Of a DNA stretch of 64,000 bases, positions 17,668 through 26,840 are shown one piece after another. The translations under genes were made by a program, and so were the position numbers. The first letter of the stretch is position 1, and the number at the start of each line of letters is the position of its first letter. The notes beneath the pieces were generated by a model. The model saw only the letters and a list, made by a program, of their open reading frames with translations. It ran no database searches and had not been told where the DNA came from. The stretch is from Chitinophagales bacterium (GTDB lineage Bacteria; Bacteroidota; Bacteroidia; Chitinophagales; UBA2359), in NCBI GenBank assembly GCA_041392475.1, contig JAWKLZ010000001.1, positions 1,860,001-1,924,000 of the forward strand, given 5' to 3'.

Positions 17668-18630
17668 ATGCAAAAACGAGTATTAATTACAGGAGCAGCA
17701 GGTTTTTTAGGCTCTCATCTGTGCGATAAATTCATTGCAGAAGGATATGAAGTCATTGGAATGGACAACCTTTTGACGGGTAATCTTGATAATATCAAGC
17801 ATTTATTTCCATTGAAGCAGTTCCATTTTCACCACCATGATATCACCAAGTTTGTTCATATTTCGGGCAAATTGGACTATATCATGCACTTTGCTTCTCC
17901 TGCAAGCCCCGTCGACTACCTCAAAATGCCTATCCAAACCATGAAAGTGGGTTCATTGGGTACACACAATTTGTTGGGATTAGCGAAGGATAAAAAGGCA
18001 AGAATATTGGTAGCTTCAACGTCGGAAGTTTATGGCGACCCAGAAGTACATCCTCAAGTTGAAGAATATTGGGGAAATGTGAATCCGATTGGGCCAAGAG
18101 GTGTTTACGACGAAGCCAAACGTTTTTTGGAAGCAATGACCATGGCATACCACACTTTTCACGGTGTCGAAACCCGCATTGTACGCATCTTCAATACCTA
18201 TGGCCCTCGCATGAGGCTGCACGACGGAAGGGCATTGCCTAATTTCTTCTACCAAGCCATCACAGGCAAAGACATCACCGTGTATGGAGATGGTTCTCAA
18301 ACACGCTCTTTCTGCTATGTAAGCGATTTGGTAGATGGCATTTATCGTTTGTTGTTGAGTGATTATCACCTGCCTGTTAATATCGGTAATCCCGAAGAAA
18401 TCACCATCAAAGAATCGGCCGAGGAAGTCATTTCTTTGACCAACACAGACAGCAAGGTAATTTATACACCCTTGCCAAAAGACGATCCGCAGCAACGTAA
18501 ACCAGACATTACCAAAGCCAAGGCAATTCTCAATTGGGAACCTAAGGTGGGAAGAAAAGAAGGTTTTGCTAAAACTTATGAGTACTTCAAACAAGTGATT
18601 TTGGAGAAAGAACCAGAATCAGTAAGTTAA
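17668..18630 (+). CDS. UDP-glucuronate decarboxylase (UDP-xylose synthase)
   Basis: 320-residue extended short-chain dehydrogenase. 'LITGAAGFLGSHLCDKF' binds NAD+, 'ASTSEVYGDPEVHPQ' contains the catalytic Ser/Thr-Glu region, and 'GPRGVYDEAKRFLEA' near residues 141-155 has the YxxxK catalytic pair. The phrase TSEVYGDP followed by PRGVYDEAKR is characteristic of UXS rather than of epimerases such as GalE. The enzyme decarboxylates UDP-glucuronate to UDP-xylose through a 4-keto intermediate. It starts 41 nt after ugd, its substrate supplier, and is followed by a terminator at 18669. It most likely feeds xylose into the surface polysaccharide exported by the Wza/Wzz-like proteins nearby. Confidence 0.92.
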   Translation: MQKRVLITGAAGFLGSHLCDKFIAEGYEVIGMDNLLTGNLDNIKHLFPLKQFHFHHHDITKFVHISGKLDYIMHFASPASPVDYLKMPIQTMKVGSLGTHNLLGLAKDKKARILVASTSEVYGDPEVHPQVEEYWGNVNPIGPRGVYDEAKRFLEAMTMAYHTFHGVETRIVRIFNTYGPRMRLHDGRALPNFFYQAITGKDITVYGDGSQTRSFCYVSDLVDGIYRLLLSDYHLPVNIGNPEEITIKESAEEVISLTNTDSKVIYTPLPKDDPQQRKPDITKAKAILNWEPKVGRKEGFAKTYEYFKQVILEKEPESVS

Positions 18631-18668
18631 GTAGTTAAAAAACATTAAAAATAATGTATTTTTTGCAG

Positions 18669-18705
18669 AAAACCCTTGTTTCACATTCATTGAAGCAAGG
18701 GTTTT
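18669..18705 (+). terminator. Terminator hairpin closing the DegT-ugd-UXS operon
   Basis: AAAACCCTTG pairs with CAAGGGTTTT (10 bp); adding TTTCA/TGAAG through one G-T pair lengthens the stem. A TTTTT tail follows. It lies 38 nt after the decarboxylase stop. Confidence 0.75.
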
Positions 18706-18774
18706 TACATTTCACAAGGTTATTTTTTGTATCTTTAGAAACCTATTTTTACTCTCAATTTTCATCTATTCCCT

Positions 18775-19410
18775 ATGTATCATCAGCCTATAACAGTAGC
18801 CCTTGTAGAAGACAACCGAGACATCCGCCAAGGATTGCGGCTCATCATTGACGCAACCAAAGATTTCTTGTGTTTGGGAGCCTATCCCGATGCAGAATCC
18901 GCACTACCTGCTATCATCGAACGAAAACCAAATGTTGTATTGATGGACATTGTATTGCCAGGAATGTCGGGCATAGAATGTGTAAAAGCCATCAAAGAAA
19001 AAGCACCTGATATTGACATCATTATGCTAACCGTTCGCTCAGACGATGATTCAGTTTTTCAATCCTTGCAGGCAGGAGCTTGTGGCTATCTGACTAAAAA
19101 CACTCCTCCAAGCCGCTTGTTAGAAGCCATCAAAGAGGTACAAAATGGAGGTGCGCCTATGAGTTCAAATGTCGCCCGCATGGTTGTTGGGTCATTCAAT
19201 GCTTTCCGCAATCCTTCACACAACCTTACAACCCGAGAACAGGAAGTACTCGACCAACTCTGCAAAGGCAAAAGTTATAAAATGATTGCGGACATCCTTT
19301 CTGTGAGTCAAGATACGGTAAGATACCACATCAAAAACATCTACAAAAAATTGCAGGTAAACTCCAAGTCCGAGGCAGTAATCAAAGCACTGAAAAACAA
19401 CATCGTGTAG
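18775..19410 (+). CDS. NarL/LuxR-family response regulator
   Basis: 211 residues. Receiver domain at 1-125: acidic pair in 'VALVEDNRDIRQ', phosphoacceptor Asp in 'NVVLMDIVLPGMSGIE' (about residue 58), Thr in 'IIMLTVRSDD' and Lys in 'CGYLTKNTPPSRL'. A LuxR-type helix-turn-helix at about 145-205 reads 'LTTREQEVLDQLCKGKSYK' and 'DILSVSQDTVRYHIKNIYK'. It is therefore a DNA-binding two-component regulator. No kinase is adjacent; the PAS kinase at 33986-35467 is 14 kb away and cannot be assigned as partner from sequence. It follows the sugar operon but is separated from it by a terminator. Confidence 0.92.
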   Translation: MYHQPITVALVEDNRDIRQGLRLIIDATKDFLCLGAYPDAESALPAIIERKPNVVLMDIVLPGMSGIECVKAIKEKAPDIDIIMLTVRSDDDSVFQSLQAGACGYLTKNTPPSRLLEAIKEVQNGGAPMSSNVARMVVGSFNAFRNPSHNLTTREQEVLDQLCKGKSYKMIADILSVSQDTVRYHIKNIYKKLQVNSKSEAVIKALKNNIV

Positions 19411-19415
19411 CCCAA

Positions 19416-20966
19416 CTATTTTCGCAATTCTCGCTTCAAAATCTTACCTGTTGCACTCATCGGCAAAGTGTCCAAAAATTCCACTATTCGAGGATATTTA
19501 TACGCTGCAATATTTGCTTTAGCAAACTCTTGTAGTTCCTCAGCCGTCACCGAAGCACCTTCATTCAAGACCACACAAGCCTTGATTTCCTCGCCATATT
19601 TATCGTGTGGTACACCAATCACCGCTACCAACGAAACCGCTTCGTGTTTGATAATCACTTCCTCTACCTCACGAGGATATACATTCAAACCTCCTCGAAT
19701 AATCATATCTTTGGTTCGATCCACGATGTAGAAATAGCCATCTTCATCCATCACGCCCACATCACCCGAATGTAGCCAACCTCCTTTCAACGTTTCAGCA
19801 TTCGCTTCAGGCTTTTTGTAATATCCTTTCATGACATTGTGTCCACGATACAAAATCTGTCCACGTTCGCCCACAGGCAAAGGTTGGTCATTTTCGTCCG
19901 CAATAATCACCTCTACACCCCAAACAGGCGTACCAATCGAACCAGGTTTACGCACCATCCCAGGCTGATTGAAGGTAACAACTGGTGAACCTTCCGACAT
20001 CCCAAAACCTTCATAAATAGGCACTTCGAATTTCGCTTCAAAATCCCGCAACACCTGCACTGGTAAGGACGCACCTCCAGAAGCACACAAACGCAAACGT
20101 TCTTTGAGTCGCTTCATATCAATTTCACCCTCCGTATCCTCATAATTTAACAATGCCCAATACATCGTTGGTACACCTGCAAACACCGAAACATTTTCTT
20201 TTTGCATGATTCGCAACACATCTCCTGCATCAAACCTCGCCAACAAAACATTGGTAATCCCCTGCAAAAGGCTCGCATTCATCACACACACTTGCCCAAA
20301 AACATGGAACATCGGCAAAACGGTAATCGTCACATCATCGGGTTTGTATTCAAAAAGTAAGCGGCACAAATTGGTATTCAGCACCACATTGGAGTGCGTC
20401 AATTCTGCGCCTTTGGGTCGTCCAGTCGTTCCAGAAGTATAGATAATTACCGCCGTATCTTCTGCCGAAGTTGCTGCGGTTTCAAAAGTAGTCGATTGAC
20501 CATACATCACCTGTCCCAAAGTTTTCGTTGCTTCAAAAGGCGAAGCAGCGGCAGGGTTGGCAGTAATGGTAAAAAAATGTTGGCAAGTTGCCACTTCTTC
20601 GAAACCTGCAAAACCTTCTGTTCCCATCGGTAAAGCAGCATTTCCTTCAAAACAAAAATAGGCCTTGGCATCAGAATCCTGCAAATGATAGGCCACCTCA
20701 TCTCGCTTCAATAACACACTCAAAGGCACAACCGTTGCACCAGTTTTGAGAATGCCAAAATAAACCATCGGAAAATACGGTAAATTTAAACAACTCAAAG
20801 CCACTTTATCACCACGTTCTATACCAATGTTTTTCAACCCATTGGCTACTTGATTAGCCGCTACATTGAGCTGTCCAAAAGTAAGACGGGTATCGCCAAA
20901 AATAATCGCCTCCTTATTGGCATACCTTCTTGCACTGTCGTCTAAGATTACAGAAAGATTTAGCAT
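19416..20966 (-). CDS. Acyl-CoA synthetase, AMP-dependent (long-chain fatty acid CoA ligase type)
   Basis: 516 residues with the ANL-superfamily motifs: P-loop-like 'TAVIIYTSGTTGRPKGAEL' near residue 178, 'VLPMFHVFGQ', 'YEGFGMSEGSPVVTFN' (A5), 'GWLHSGDVGVMDEDGYFYI' (A7), 'DRTKDMIIRGGLNVYPREVE' (A8 hinge) and the C-terminal catalytic Lys in 'PMSATGKILKREL' (A10). It activates a carboxylic acid to acyl-AMP and then acyl-CoA. The motifs fit medium/long-chain fatty acid or 4-coumarate-like ligases; chain length is not readable. It converges on the response regulator with only 5 nt between stops, and its upstream side abuts the insertion sequence at 21018, whose insertion lies about 50 bp before the start codon and may have altered its promoter. 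Confidence 0.9.
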   Translation of the reverse strand: MLNLSVILDDSARRYANKEAIIFGDTRLTFGQLNVAANQVANGLKNIGIERGDKVALSCLNLPYFPMVYFGILKTGATVVPLSVLLKRDEVAYHLQDSDAKAYFCFEGNAALPMGTEGFAGFEEVATCQHFFTITANPAAASPFEATKTLGQVMYGQSTTFETAATSAEDTAVIIYTSGTTGRPKGAELTHSNVVLNTNLCRLLFEYKPDDVTITVLPMFHVFGQVCVMNASLLQGITNVLLARFDAGDVLRIMQKENVSVFAGVPTMYWALLNYEDTEGEIDMKRLKERLRLCASGGASLPVQVLRDFEAKFEVPIYEGFGMSEGSPVVTFNQPGMVRKPGSIGTPVWGVEVIIADENDQPLPVGERGQILYRGHNVMKGYYKKPEANAETLKGGWLHSGDVGVMDEDGYFYIVDRTKDMIIRGGLNVYPREVEEVIIKHEAVSLVAVIGVPHDKYGEEIKACVVLNEGASVTAEELQEFAKANIAAYKYPRIVEFLDTLPMSATGKILKRELRK

Positions 20967-21017
20967 TTTTAATTGTTTGTTTTTGTTCTATTAAGAAGAT
21001 CAATAGTGTTAGTATAA

Positions 21018-22660
21018 TTAGACTTTGGACGGAAATTGTTTGAAAAAAAATAGGCAAAACTATTGCTATAGTATATTATGTGAAAAACATAGCTATTACA
21101 AAAGAGTTTTGCCATGATATTTTAAATTCAGACATAAAGCACGCCAAGGCTTTAGTGAATGTACTTATGGCATTGGGCAGTGAAGTAAATGCCCCTAATC
21201 CCACATCCCTAAGTTTGAGTCCATTTTTTCAATATCATTACTCGATACTTGGAAAAGTAATGAAAGATTTTGGCGAAGAACTTAACGGTGCAGACAAGTT
21301 AGCGTTAAAATCAGATTTGCGGCAATTATTTTTCAAAAAAATGCCCTATCAATCGGAGTACAAACTCTCTACTGATTTTACAACAATACGCAAACCCGAA
21401 TCACGGACATTGGCAGAACGAGGATTTGTCAATATCCCAAATGTACGCATTTATGGTAATAAACCTATGACATTGGATATTATATTTCATGTCTTAATCT
21501 ACATCTTTATGATGAAAAACATCCTGCTGCTTGGAGCGTTCCTTTGGATAATCTACGAGTAGATTTACAATCCGATAAAATAAGTGTTGTCGTTCAGCAA
21601 CTGTGTAATGTCTTAGAAGATGAGAATCTACCTTTTGCCGAAAGTACAAAAGTTACGAACACTTCTGATTCGAGTTATACGGTCCAGAATTTATTAGTCC
21701 ATTGATTGAGAAGTTCGATAATCTGCTTTTAATCAGTAGAGTGCGCTATGGAATGAAAGTGTATAAACCTTACTGTGGTGAACAAAAAAAGGGCGGACGC
21801 AAGAAAACTTATGAAGATGAGCCTTATTATTTACAAACCGAGCGTGTGCGTAAATTTAAGCATCGCAAAACCAAGCAATATTTTAGTAAAGCCCAACGCC
21901 CCATTTTTGATTTAGCTACTGATGATGAAGTAGAATATGAAACCACTTTAGCAAAAGGACGCAAAATCCTCGTTCAAATTTATCGTTGGAATGATGTGCT
22001 TTTGCGTGGTAAAAATAGCTATAAAATGGAGGATAAGCCATTTGATTTGGCGTGTATTCGATTCATAGACAAAGAAACGGGAGCTTGTTTATTCAAGCGA
22101 GATATGTTTGTGGGTGTATGGGGCAAAAATCGCAGAACGCACACCACACTCGAAATTCAAACGGACTACAAACATCGCTATGATATTGAGGTTCATAATC
22201 GTTTCAGTAAACAGCAATTCTTAGCCGACAAATACCAAACATCTAATGTAGAGGCTTTGGATGCTTGGTTATGGACAGTACAGCTGACTTATTGGCTTTT
22301 GTACTTTGCATCCACAGAAACCGAAGTTTGTGTCAATCCATGGGAAGAATATCTGCCTGAAGTAAAAAGAGCCTCAACAGAACAAACAGAGAAAGTCAGT
22401 TGCAATGACCCGAAAAGGAGCAAAAAGACTTTTTTCTACTTTTGATATTCGACCCTTCAAACCTCAAGAGTCTAAAATGGAAAGGGGCGTAAGAAATAAC
22501 CGTCTTAAAGCAGAAACCGAAGCAGAAACCAAAGAAAAAACTCAAAAATGAACAAAATTACAAGCAAAATATTGAACAAATCAAGTGATAATATAAGAAA
22601 ATATTATTATGTTTTTAGCTCAACCGAAGGTTGAATGGGATTCTTTTGTCCAAAGTCTAA
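21018..22660 (+). mobile_element. Insertion sequence with 13-bp terminal inverted repeats and 8-bp target duplication
   Basis: 1,643-bp element. Both ends are TTAGACTTTGGAC read inward (21018-21030 and complement of 22648-22660), a perfect 13-bp terminal inverted repeat. Immediately outside are identical 8-bp direct repeats TAGTATAA at 21010-21017 and 22661-22668, the target-site duplication, which defines the ends to the base. Inside is one transposase reading broken into at least four frames. The same ends occur on two short elements at 33840-33967 and 60337-60492. Perfect ends and duplication suggest a fairly recent insertion, while the coding part has decayed or carries sequencing indels. 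Confidence 0.88.
21080..22551 (+). pseudogene. Frameshifted DDE-type transposase
   Basis: The coding sequence is spread over successive frames: GTG at 21080 to about 21480, a shift to a frame reading 'GYYISCLNLHLYDEKHPAAW' up to a stop at 21705, another shift near 21675-21700 continuing 'YGPEFISPLIEKFDNLLLIS' to about 22410, and a last segment beginning near 22405 (MTRKGAKRLFSTFDIRPFKP) to the stop at 22551. Joined, the product is close to 480 residues. Content such as 'LISRVRYGMKVYKPYCG', 'KILVQIYRWNDVLLRG', 'MFVGVWGKNRRTHTTLEIQ' and 'DIEVHNRFSKQQFLADKYQT' resembles IS4/IS701-superfamily-like DDE transposases; the exact IS family is not certain. Three or more shifts make a programmed frameshift unlikely, so the copy appears dead unless the shifts are assembly errors. 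Confidence 0.8.
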
Positions 22661-22775
22661 TAGTATAAAGTATTACGTAAAAATACAAATTTTTTGTTAT
22701 CTTGTTCAGTGCTGAGATTCTAAAAATCATTATTTTATCAGGTATATATACTAATTTTTCGTTGGCATCAAAGAC

Positions 22776-22810
22776 AAAAAAGCGAATGATTTGCTATCAT
22801 TCGCTTTTTT
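22776..22810 (-). terminator. Terminator hairpin after the DUF6580-like gene
   Basis: Perfect 15-bp inverted repeat AAAAAAGCGAATGAT / ATCATTCGCTTTTTT with a 5-nt loop, T-rich on either strand. It lies 28 nt beyond the stop of the minus-strand gene at 22839 and could stop transcription from the insertion sequence in the other direction. Confidence 0.85.
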
Positions 22811-22838
22811 CGTGTCTTCTAATCCAATAATATTCACA

Positions 22839-23408
22839 TCAACTAACTTGTTTCTGCAAATAAGGTAATTGATACTTCAAAGCTTCAAAACCACCGAACA
22901 AGACAGCGGAGTAAAACAAATTACCCACAACGGTATTGCCAAAGAAAGGAATACCAGCCGCAAAAGCCGCCATCAAGCCACCCAAATCCATTGAATACAT
23001 TGCGCCACTAGCCCATACACCAAAATTGGAAAACACAAAAAATACTATTGAAGCCACCAAACTACTGCCCAAAACCGTGGTTATAGATACTTTTTTCAGA
23101 AAAAATCTACCAAGTACAACAATCAAAGCCATTGCCACACAACTCCACATCAAATCTGTACTAAACCACGAAAAAGATTCAAAATATTCGGCATAGACCA
23201 CATTATTCAGCACCAAATCACTTACCCAAAATGCCAAAATAGGCACTAAAAAAGCCAGATATTTGCGAGAAAAATAGGCTGCTCCAAAAAGTGCCATGCT
23301 CCCAATAGGGGTAAAATTAGGAGGGTGAGGAAGTAGGCGGCTCAAAGCTGCCAAAAGTACGAAAGCACTCAACACAAACCATTTTTGTTGTCTTGCTTTT
23401 TTATCCAT
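22839..23408 (-). CDS. DUF6580-like integral membrane protein
   Basis: About 189 residues from the ATG at 23408; a start 33 nt earlier is open but adds only a polar stretch (MCIHQSKKSTI). The protein is almost all membrane helix, about five to six segments. Near the start it has 'LLPHPPNFTPIGSMALFGAA', the N-terminal signature I associate with DUF6580-type putative transport proteins, followed by 'FWVSDLVLNNVVYAEYF' and 'IPFFGNTVVGNLFYSAVLFG'. Proteins with this architecture resemble the S components of ECF vitamin transporters, but substrate and partner are unknown here. It is 64 nt downstream of the helicase-nuclease gene on the same strand and ends at a strong terminator. Confidence 0.7.
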   Translation of the reverse strand: MDKKARQQKWFVLSAFVLLAALSRLLPHPPNFTPIGSMALFGAAYFSRKYLAFLVPILAFWVSDLVLNNVVYAEYFESFSWFSTDLMWSCVAMALIVVLGRFFLKKVSITTVLGSSLVASIVFFVFSNFGVWASGAMYSMDLGGLMAAFAAGIPFFGNTVVGNLFYSAVLFGGFEALKYQLPYLQKQVS

Positions 23409-23472
23409 GATAGTAGATTTTTTTGATTGATGAATACACAAAATTACTAAAAATAAGCCAAAAACCTATCTT

Positions 23473-26400
23473 TTAATTCACTACCACAATCTCCATTTTA
23501 TCGCCCACATACAACAAGTATTTCTCCACAACGTGATAACCCATACCCTGCAAAATCTGAGCATAGCGGTTCACCTGTTTTTTGTGTTTGGCTTCCATCT
23601 GTCCCGTTTTGTAGTCAATCACGATTACCTCATTGCCTTTCGCCAACACACGGTCAGGAATGTAAATTTGACGGTTTCGGAGCAAACGACGCTCTGCCAA
23701 AACCTCCCATTCGTTTGAAAACCAACTTTGTACTTTTCTATTTTGAAAAGCCATTCCGATGCGTTCTCGAATCGTTGACAAGTCGTTGGCCTGCAAAATC
23801 CCTTGAATTTGCAGTTGACGCATCACTTTCTCCAAATCATTGGCAAAGACCATTTTCTCCAAAACACTATGGATTTTCTGACCCATTTTGATGGCATCTG
23901 ATTTTTCGTTGTCAAATAGCAAGAAAAAACGGTCAGAATCTGAGCGAATAGTGATTTTGTCTTGGTAATCATTGCAGAGATAAGTCGTCAAAATATCCAC
24001 CTGATTGGTTTCTTCTTTCTTTTCATCCATCTCTACGGTACTTTCTTCGAGAGAATCTGGAAAAAGAAAGGAATTGGTAGCACCGTCAAAATGGTCATTG
24101 TATTCAAAACCTTCACTTTGCAGAGTCATGGACAACAATTGATACACGCTACTCAAACTTCCACCTCTTTTTACCTCTTTGGTGAAAATATACAACCGTT
24201 CGACGGGTCGGGTAAACGCCACATACAGCACATTGAGGTTGTCAATGTAGGTAAGTAACAACTCTTTTTCATAGTCTTCTTTGAAGTAAGAATCCTGCAA
24301 TTTGTTGCTGAATTTCAAAGGCAAAGGACCCATTTCGTCAAAAGGTGCTTGGTCGCTTGCTGTCCAGATAATGGAATTCATTTTGGGTGTCAAAGACCAA
24401 TCACAATAAGGCATCAACACAATCGGAAACTCCAAACCTTTGGCCTTGTGAATGGTGATAATGGTGATTGCATCCTCGCCTTTCGGTACAATAATCGAAG
24501 TCTTATCACTATCCTCATGGTCGTTCCACCAATTCAAAAAATGATTCACATCCGCACTTTTGGTACTGTTGTGTTCCAACACCAAGTCCTGAAAACGTTG
24601 GATATAGGCATCTGCTTTGTCGTTGAGGTGCAAAACTTCAATGAGTAACTCGATGAGTTCATACAGCGGTTTTTTCACCAAATCTGCAATATCTTTGTGG
24701 AAACGAGGAGGCAGCAATTGCCGAAAAAGACTTTCCATCTCCTTCTCTTTGTCATCTTCCGAAGCTTTGATTTGATGGTCTGTATAAATACTGTGGTCAA
24801 TTTCGTGGGCTTTTCCCTTCACTTGTAACCAATGCACCAAAATTTCGGTTTTGGCAATCACGTTTCTGTGGTCGCTCAAATAGCGCAAAATGCTGATTAG
24901 CAACATCACTTTAGGTGAATTTTTCAACAACAAAGACTCCGAAGAAATCACCTTGATATTTGCCGCCGCTAATACTTCTGCAATATCGCTGCCCTCCAAG
25001 TTGGTTCGCACCAAAATAGCAATGTTCTTCAATGGTTTACCTTCCTCTTGCAGTTCTGCAATGGTGTCCAACATGCGCTCATTCGCCTCCTCTTTCCAAC
25101 CATCAGAAGGCAAAAATTCTACTTTGACCAAACCTCCTTCTTCGTGCTGAATGTCCTGTTTGACGGTGGCATAAGCTTCAGATAGTTGACGTGCTTCGGG
25201 AATACTCATCGTAGCGGTAAACACTTCAACGGCTGCTGCAAAAAAAGCATTGTTAAACGCTACTACATGCTTGTGACTGCGCCAATTATGTGACAGATTC
25301 TGAATAGAATTATCTTCAATAAATGCCCCCAAGGCTTCTTTGATACCCGACATTAAAAGTTTCATATTGCCGCCTCGCCAACGGTAGATACTCTGTTTGA
25401 TATCACCGACTGCCAACGAAAAATTGCCATCAGAAAGTGAGTTGATGACCAAAGGCTTGATATTTGCCCACTGATAGTCAGAGGTATCTTGAAATTCATC
25501 AATCAAAATATGCTTGAAAACCACACCCGCTTTTTCAAACACAAAAGGCGTATCATCATCCGAAATAGCAGCATTCAACAAATTGTTGGTATCCGAAATC
25601 AACATCATATTGTTGTCCGTCCGATAGTCTCTAAGTTTATCTTTGAGATCGTTCAAAATACCATAAACGTAAATATTCTTCAATACCTCACTTGCCGAAT
25701 TGTACATCGTCAAGTTTTTGTCATGGTAATCAATGGCTTCCACCAAAATATCCTGTAAACTGCTATTCACCGCTTGGTCAATAATGGCTTTTTTTGCAGC
25801 CGTTTTGTTAGACCACAAATCTGTATTTCCTTGATAGATCTTTTCTATAGTTGCCCCCCTTTTGTACTCTCCTTTTTGGATATTCTCAAAGAAATTGGCA
25901 GTTCCTGCTTTGAAATCATTCATTTTTAGACCATATCCTTCAATAATATCCATAGCTTCCTTACCCCAATCCTGCAATTTTTGCTCAAAACCCCTTTTGA
26001 TTTCCCAAAGTTGATTGATGATTTTCTTCAACCTTTTATAGCGCAACTCTCGAATATTTTTAGAGTTTTTTACATTTTTATTGGCGTTTTCATTCTGTAT
26101 ATTCTCTTCATTATCATTCTTCAAGTCTTCTATCATCAACAACTCCCAAACCTCCTCTTTAAAAATCTCATTTCCCAATTCTCGAATATTTCGCTCAATG
26201 TTCCAGCCTTTGTCTTCTTCAATTTGGGAAAAAGCAAAATCTTCGAGCCAATTGGTCAGACCGTCAATTTCACCAATATCAAGCATGAGGTGTGCCGTGA
26301 TTTGATCCAATACAAAAGTCCTATCCATTTCGACTTCATACCGAAGCGGTAGTTTCAGTTCTTTTGCAAAAACCCGCAAAACCCTTTGGAAAAAACTATC

Positions 26401-26721
26401 TATCGTACTGACATTGAATTCGGAATAGCTATGAAGGATGTTTTGGAGGGCAATTTGAGCATTTTTAGGAATGTCGGAAGGGTTGATTTTTGGATTTTCT
26501 TTGGCCAATTGTTTTGCCAATCCCTCAAATTTTTCGTCTGCTAATAAAGAAAGAGCTTGAATGATGCGCCCCTTCATTTCATCGGTAGCTTTGTTGGTGA
26601 AGGTAATCGCCAAAATATTTCTAAATTCGTAGGGGCGACGAATCAGCAAACTGACATATTCTTTAACAAGGGTATAGGTTTTACCTGAACCTGCCGATGA
26701 TTTATAGATGATTAAGGGCAT
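23473..26721 (-). CDS. AddA/RecB-like UvrD-family helicase with C-terminal PD-(D/E)XK nuclease
   Basis: 1,082 residues. UvrD/Rep helicase core: Walker A 'KSSAGSGKTYTLVKEYV' at the start, 'ILAITFTNKATDEMKGRI' (motif Ia), 'HILIDEFQDTSDYQW' near residue 410 (motif II), 'VGDIKQSIYRWRGG' (motif III), 'TIITIHKAKGLEFPIVLMPY' (motif V) and 'LNVLYVAFTRPVERLYIF' (motif VI). The C-terminal about 100 residues carry a RecB-type nuclease: 'IPDRVLAKGNEVIVIDYKTG' gives the D...DYK triad, followed by 'KKQVNRYAQILQ'. This is the AddA-type double-strand-break processing subunit. Its usual AddB-like partner is not in the window. The start codon is supported by the Walker A motif lying at residues 7-16. Likely leads a two-gene unit with the membrane protein downstream. 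Confidence 0.9.
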   Translation of the reverse strand: MPLIIYKSSAGSGKTYTLVKEYVSLLIRRPYEFRNILAITFTNKATDEMKGRIIQALSLLADEKFEGLAKQLAKENPKINPSDIPKNAQIALQNILHSYSEFNVSTIDSFFQRVLRVFAKELKLPLRYEVEMDRTFVLDQITAHLMLDIGEIDGLTNWLEDFAFSQIEEDKGWNIERNIRELGNEIFKEEVWELLMIEDLKNDNEENIQNENANKNVKNSKNIRELRYKRLKKIINQLWEIKRGFEQKLQDWGKEAMDIIEGYGLKMNDFKAGTANFFENIQKGEYKRGATIEKIYQGNTDLWSNKTAAKKAIIDQAVNSSLQDILVEAIDYHDKNLTMYNSASEVLKNIYVYGILNDLKDKLRDYRTDNNMMLISDTNNLLNAAISDDDTPFVFEKAGVVFKHILIDEFQDTSDYQWANIKPLVINSLSDGNFSLAVGDIKQSIYRWRGGNMKLLMSGIKEALGAFIEDNSIQNLSHNWRSHKHVVAFNNAFFAAAVEVFTATMSIPEARQLSEAYATVKQDIQHEEGGLVKVEFLPSDGWKEEANERMLDTIAELQEEGKPLKNIAILVRTNLEGSDIAEVLAAANIKVISSESLLLKNSPKVMLLISILRYLSDHRNVIAKTEILVHWLQVKGKAHEIDHSIYTDHQIKASEDDKEKEMESLFRQLLPPRFHKDIADLVKKPLYELIELLIEVLHLNDKADAYIQRFQDLVLEHNSTKSADVNHFLNWWNDHEDSDKTSIIVPKGEDAITIITIHKAKGLEFPIVLMPYCDWSLTPKMNSIIWTASDQAPFDEMGPLPLKFSNKLQDSYFKEDYEKELLLTYIDNLNVLYVAFTRPVERLYIFTKEVKRGGSLSSVYQLLSMTLQSEGFEYNDHFDGATNSFLFPDSLEESTVEMDEKKEETNQVDILTTYLCNDYQDKITIRSDSDRFFLLFDNEKSDAIKMGQKIHSVLEKMVFANDLEKVMRQLQIQGILQANDLSTIRERIGMAFQNRKVQSWFSNEWEVLAERRLLRNRQIYIPDRVLAKGNEVIVIDYKTGQMEAKHKKQVNRYAQILQGMGYHVVEKYLLYVGDKMEIVVVN

Positions 26722-26805
26722 TGAGAATTCGTTAAAATGAAAACCAAAAGTAAAACAATAAATTGATTCTCACATTCAATTCGTTTTCAAAATATCAATT
26801 TGTTT

Positions 26806-26813
26806 TATCTTTG
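26806..26813 (+). promoter_or_regulatory. Putative -7 box TATCTTTG for the DUF4856 gene
   Basis: TATCTTTG matches TAnnTTTG and lies 28 nt before the ATG at 26841. Its position inside the longer open frame that begins at 26763 is the main reason for choosing the later start. Confidence 0.5.
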
Positions 26814-26840
26814 AATAAAAATTTGTTTATTTTTCATCAT

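Noticed and set aside
21080..22551. Programmed ribosomal frameshift as explanation for the split transposase
   Set aside because: Three or more shifts in both directions are needed, unlike the single slippage of IS elements.
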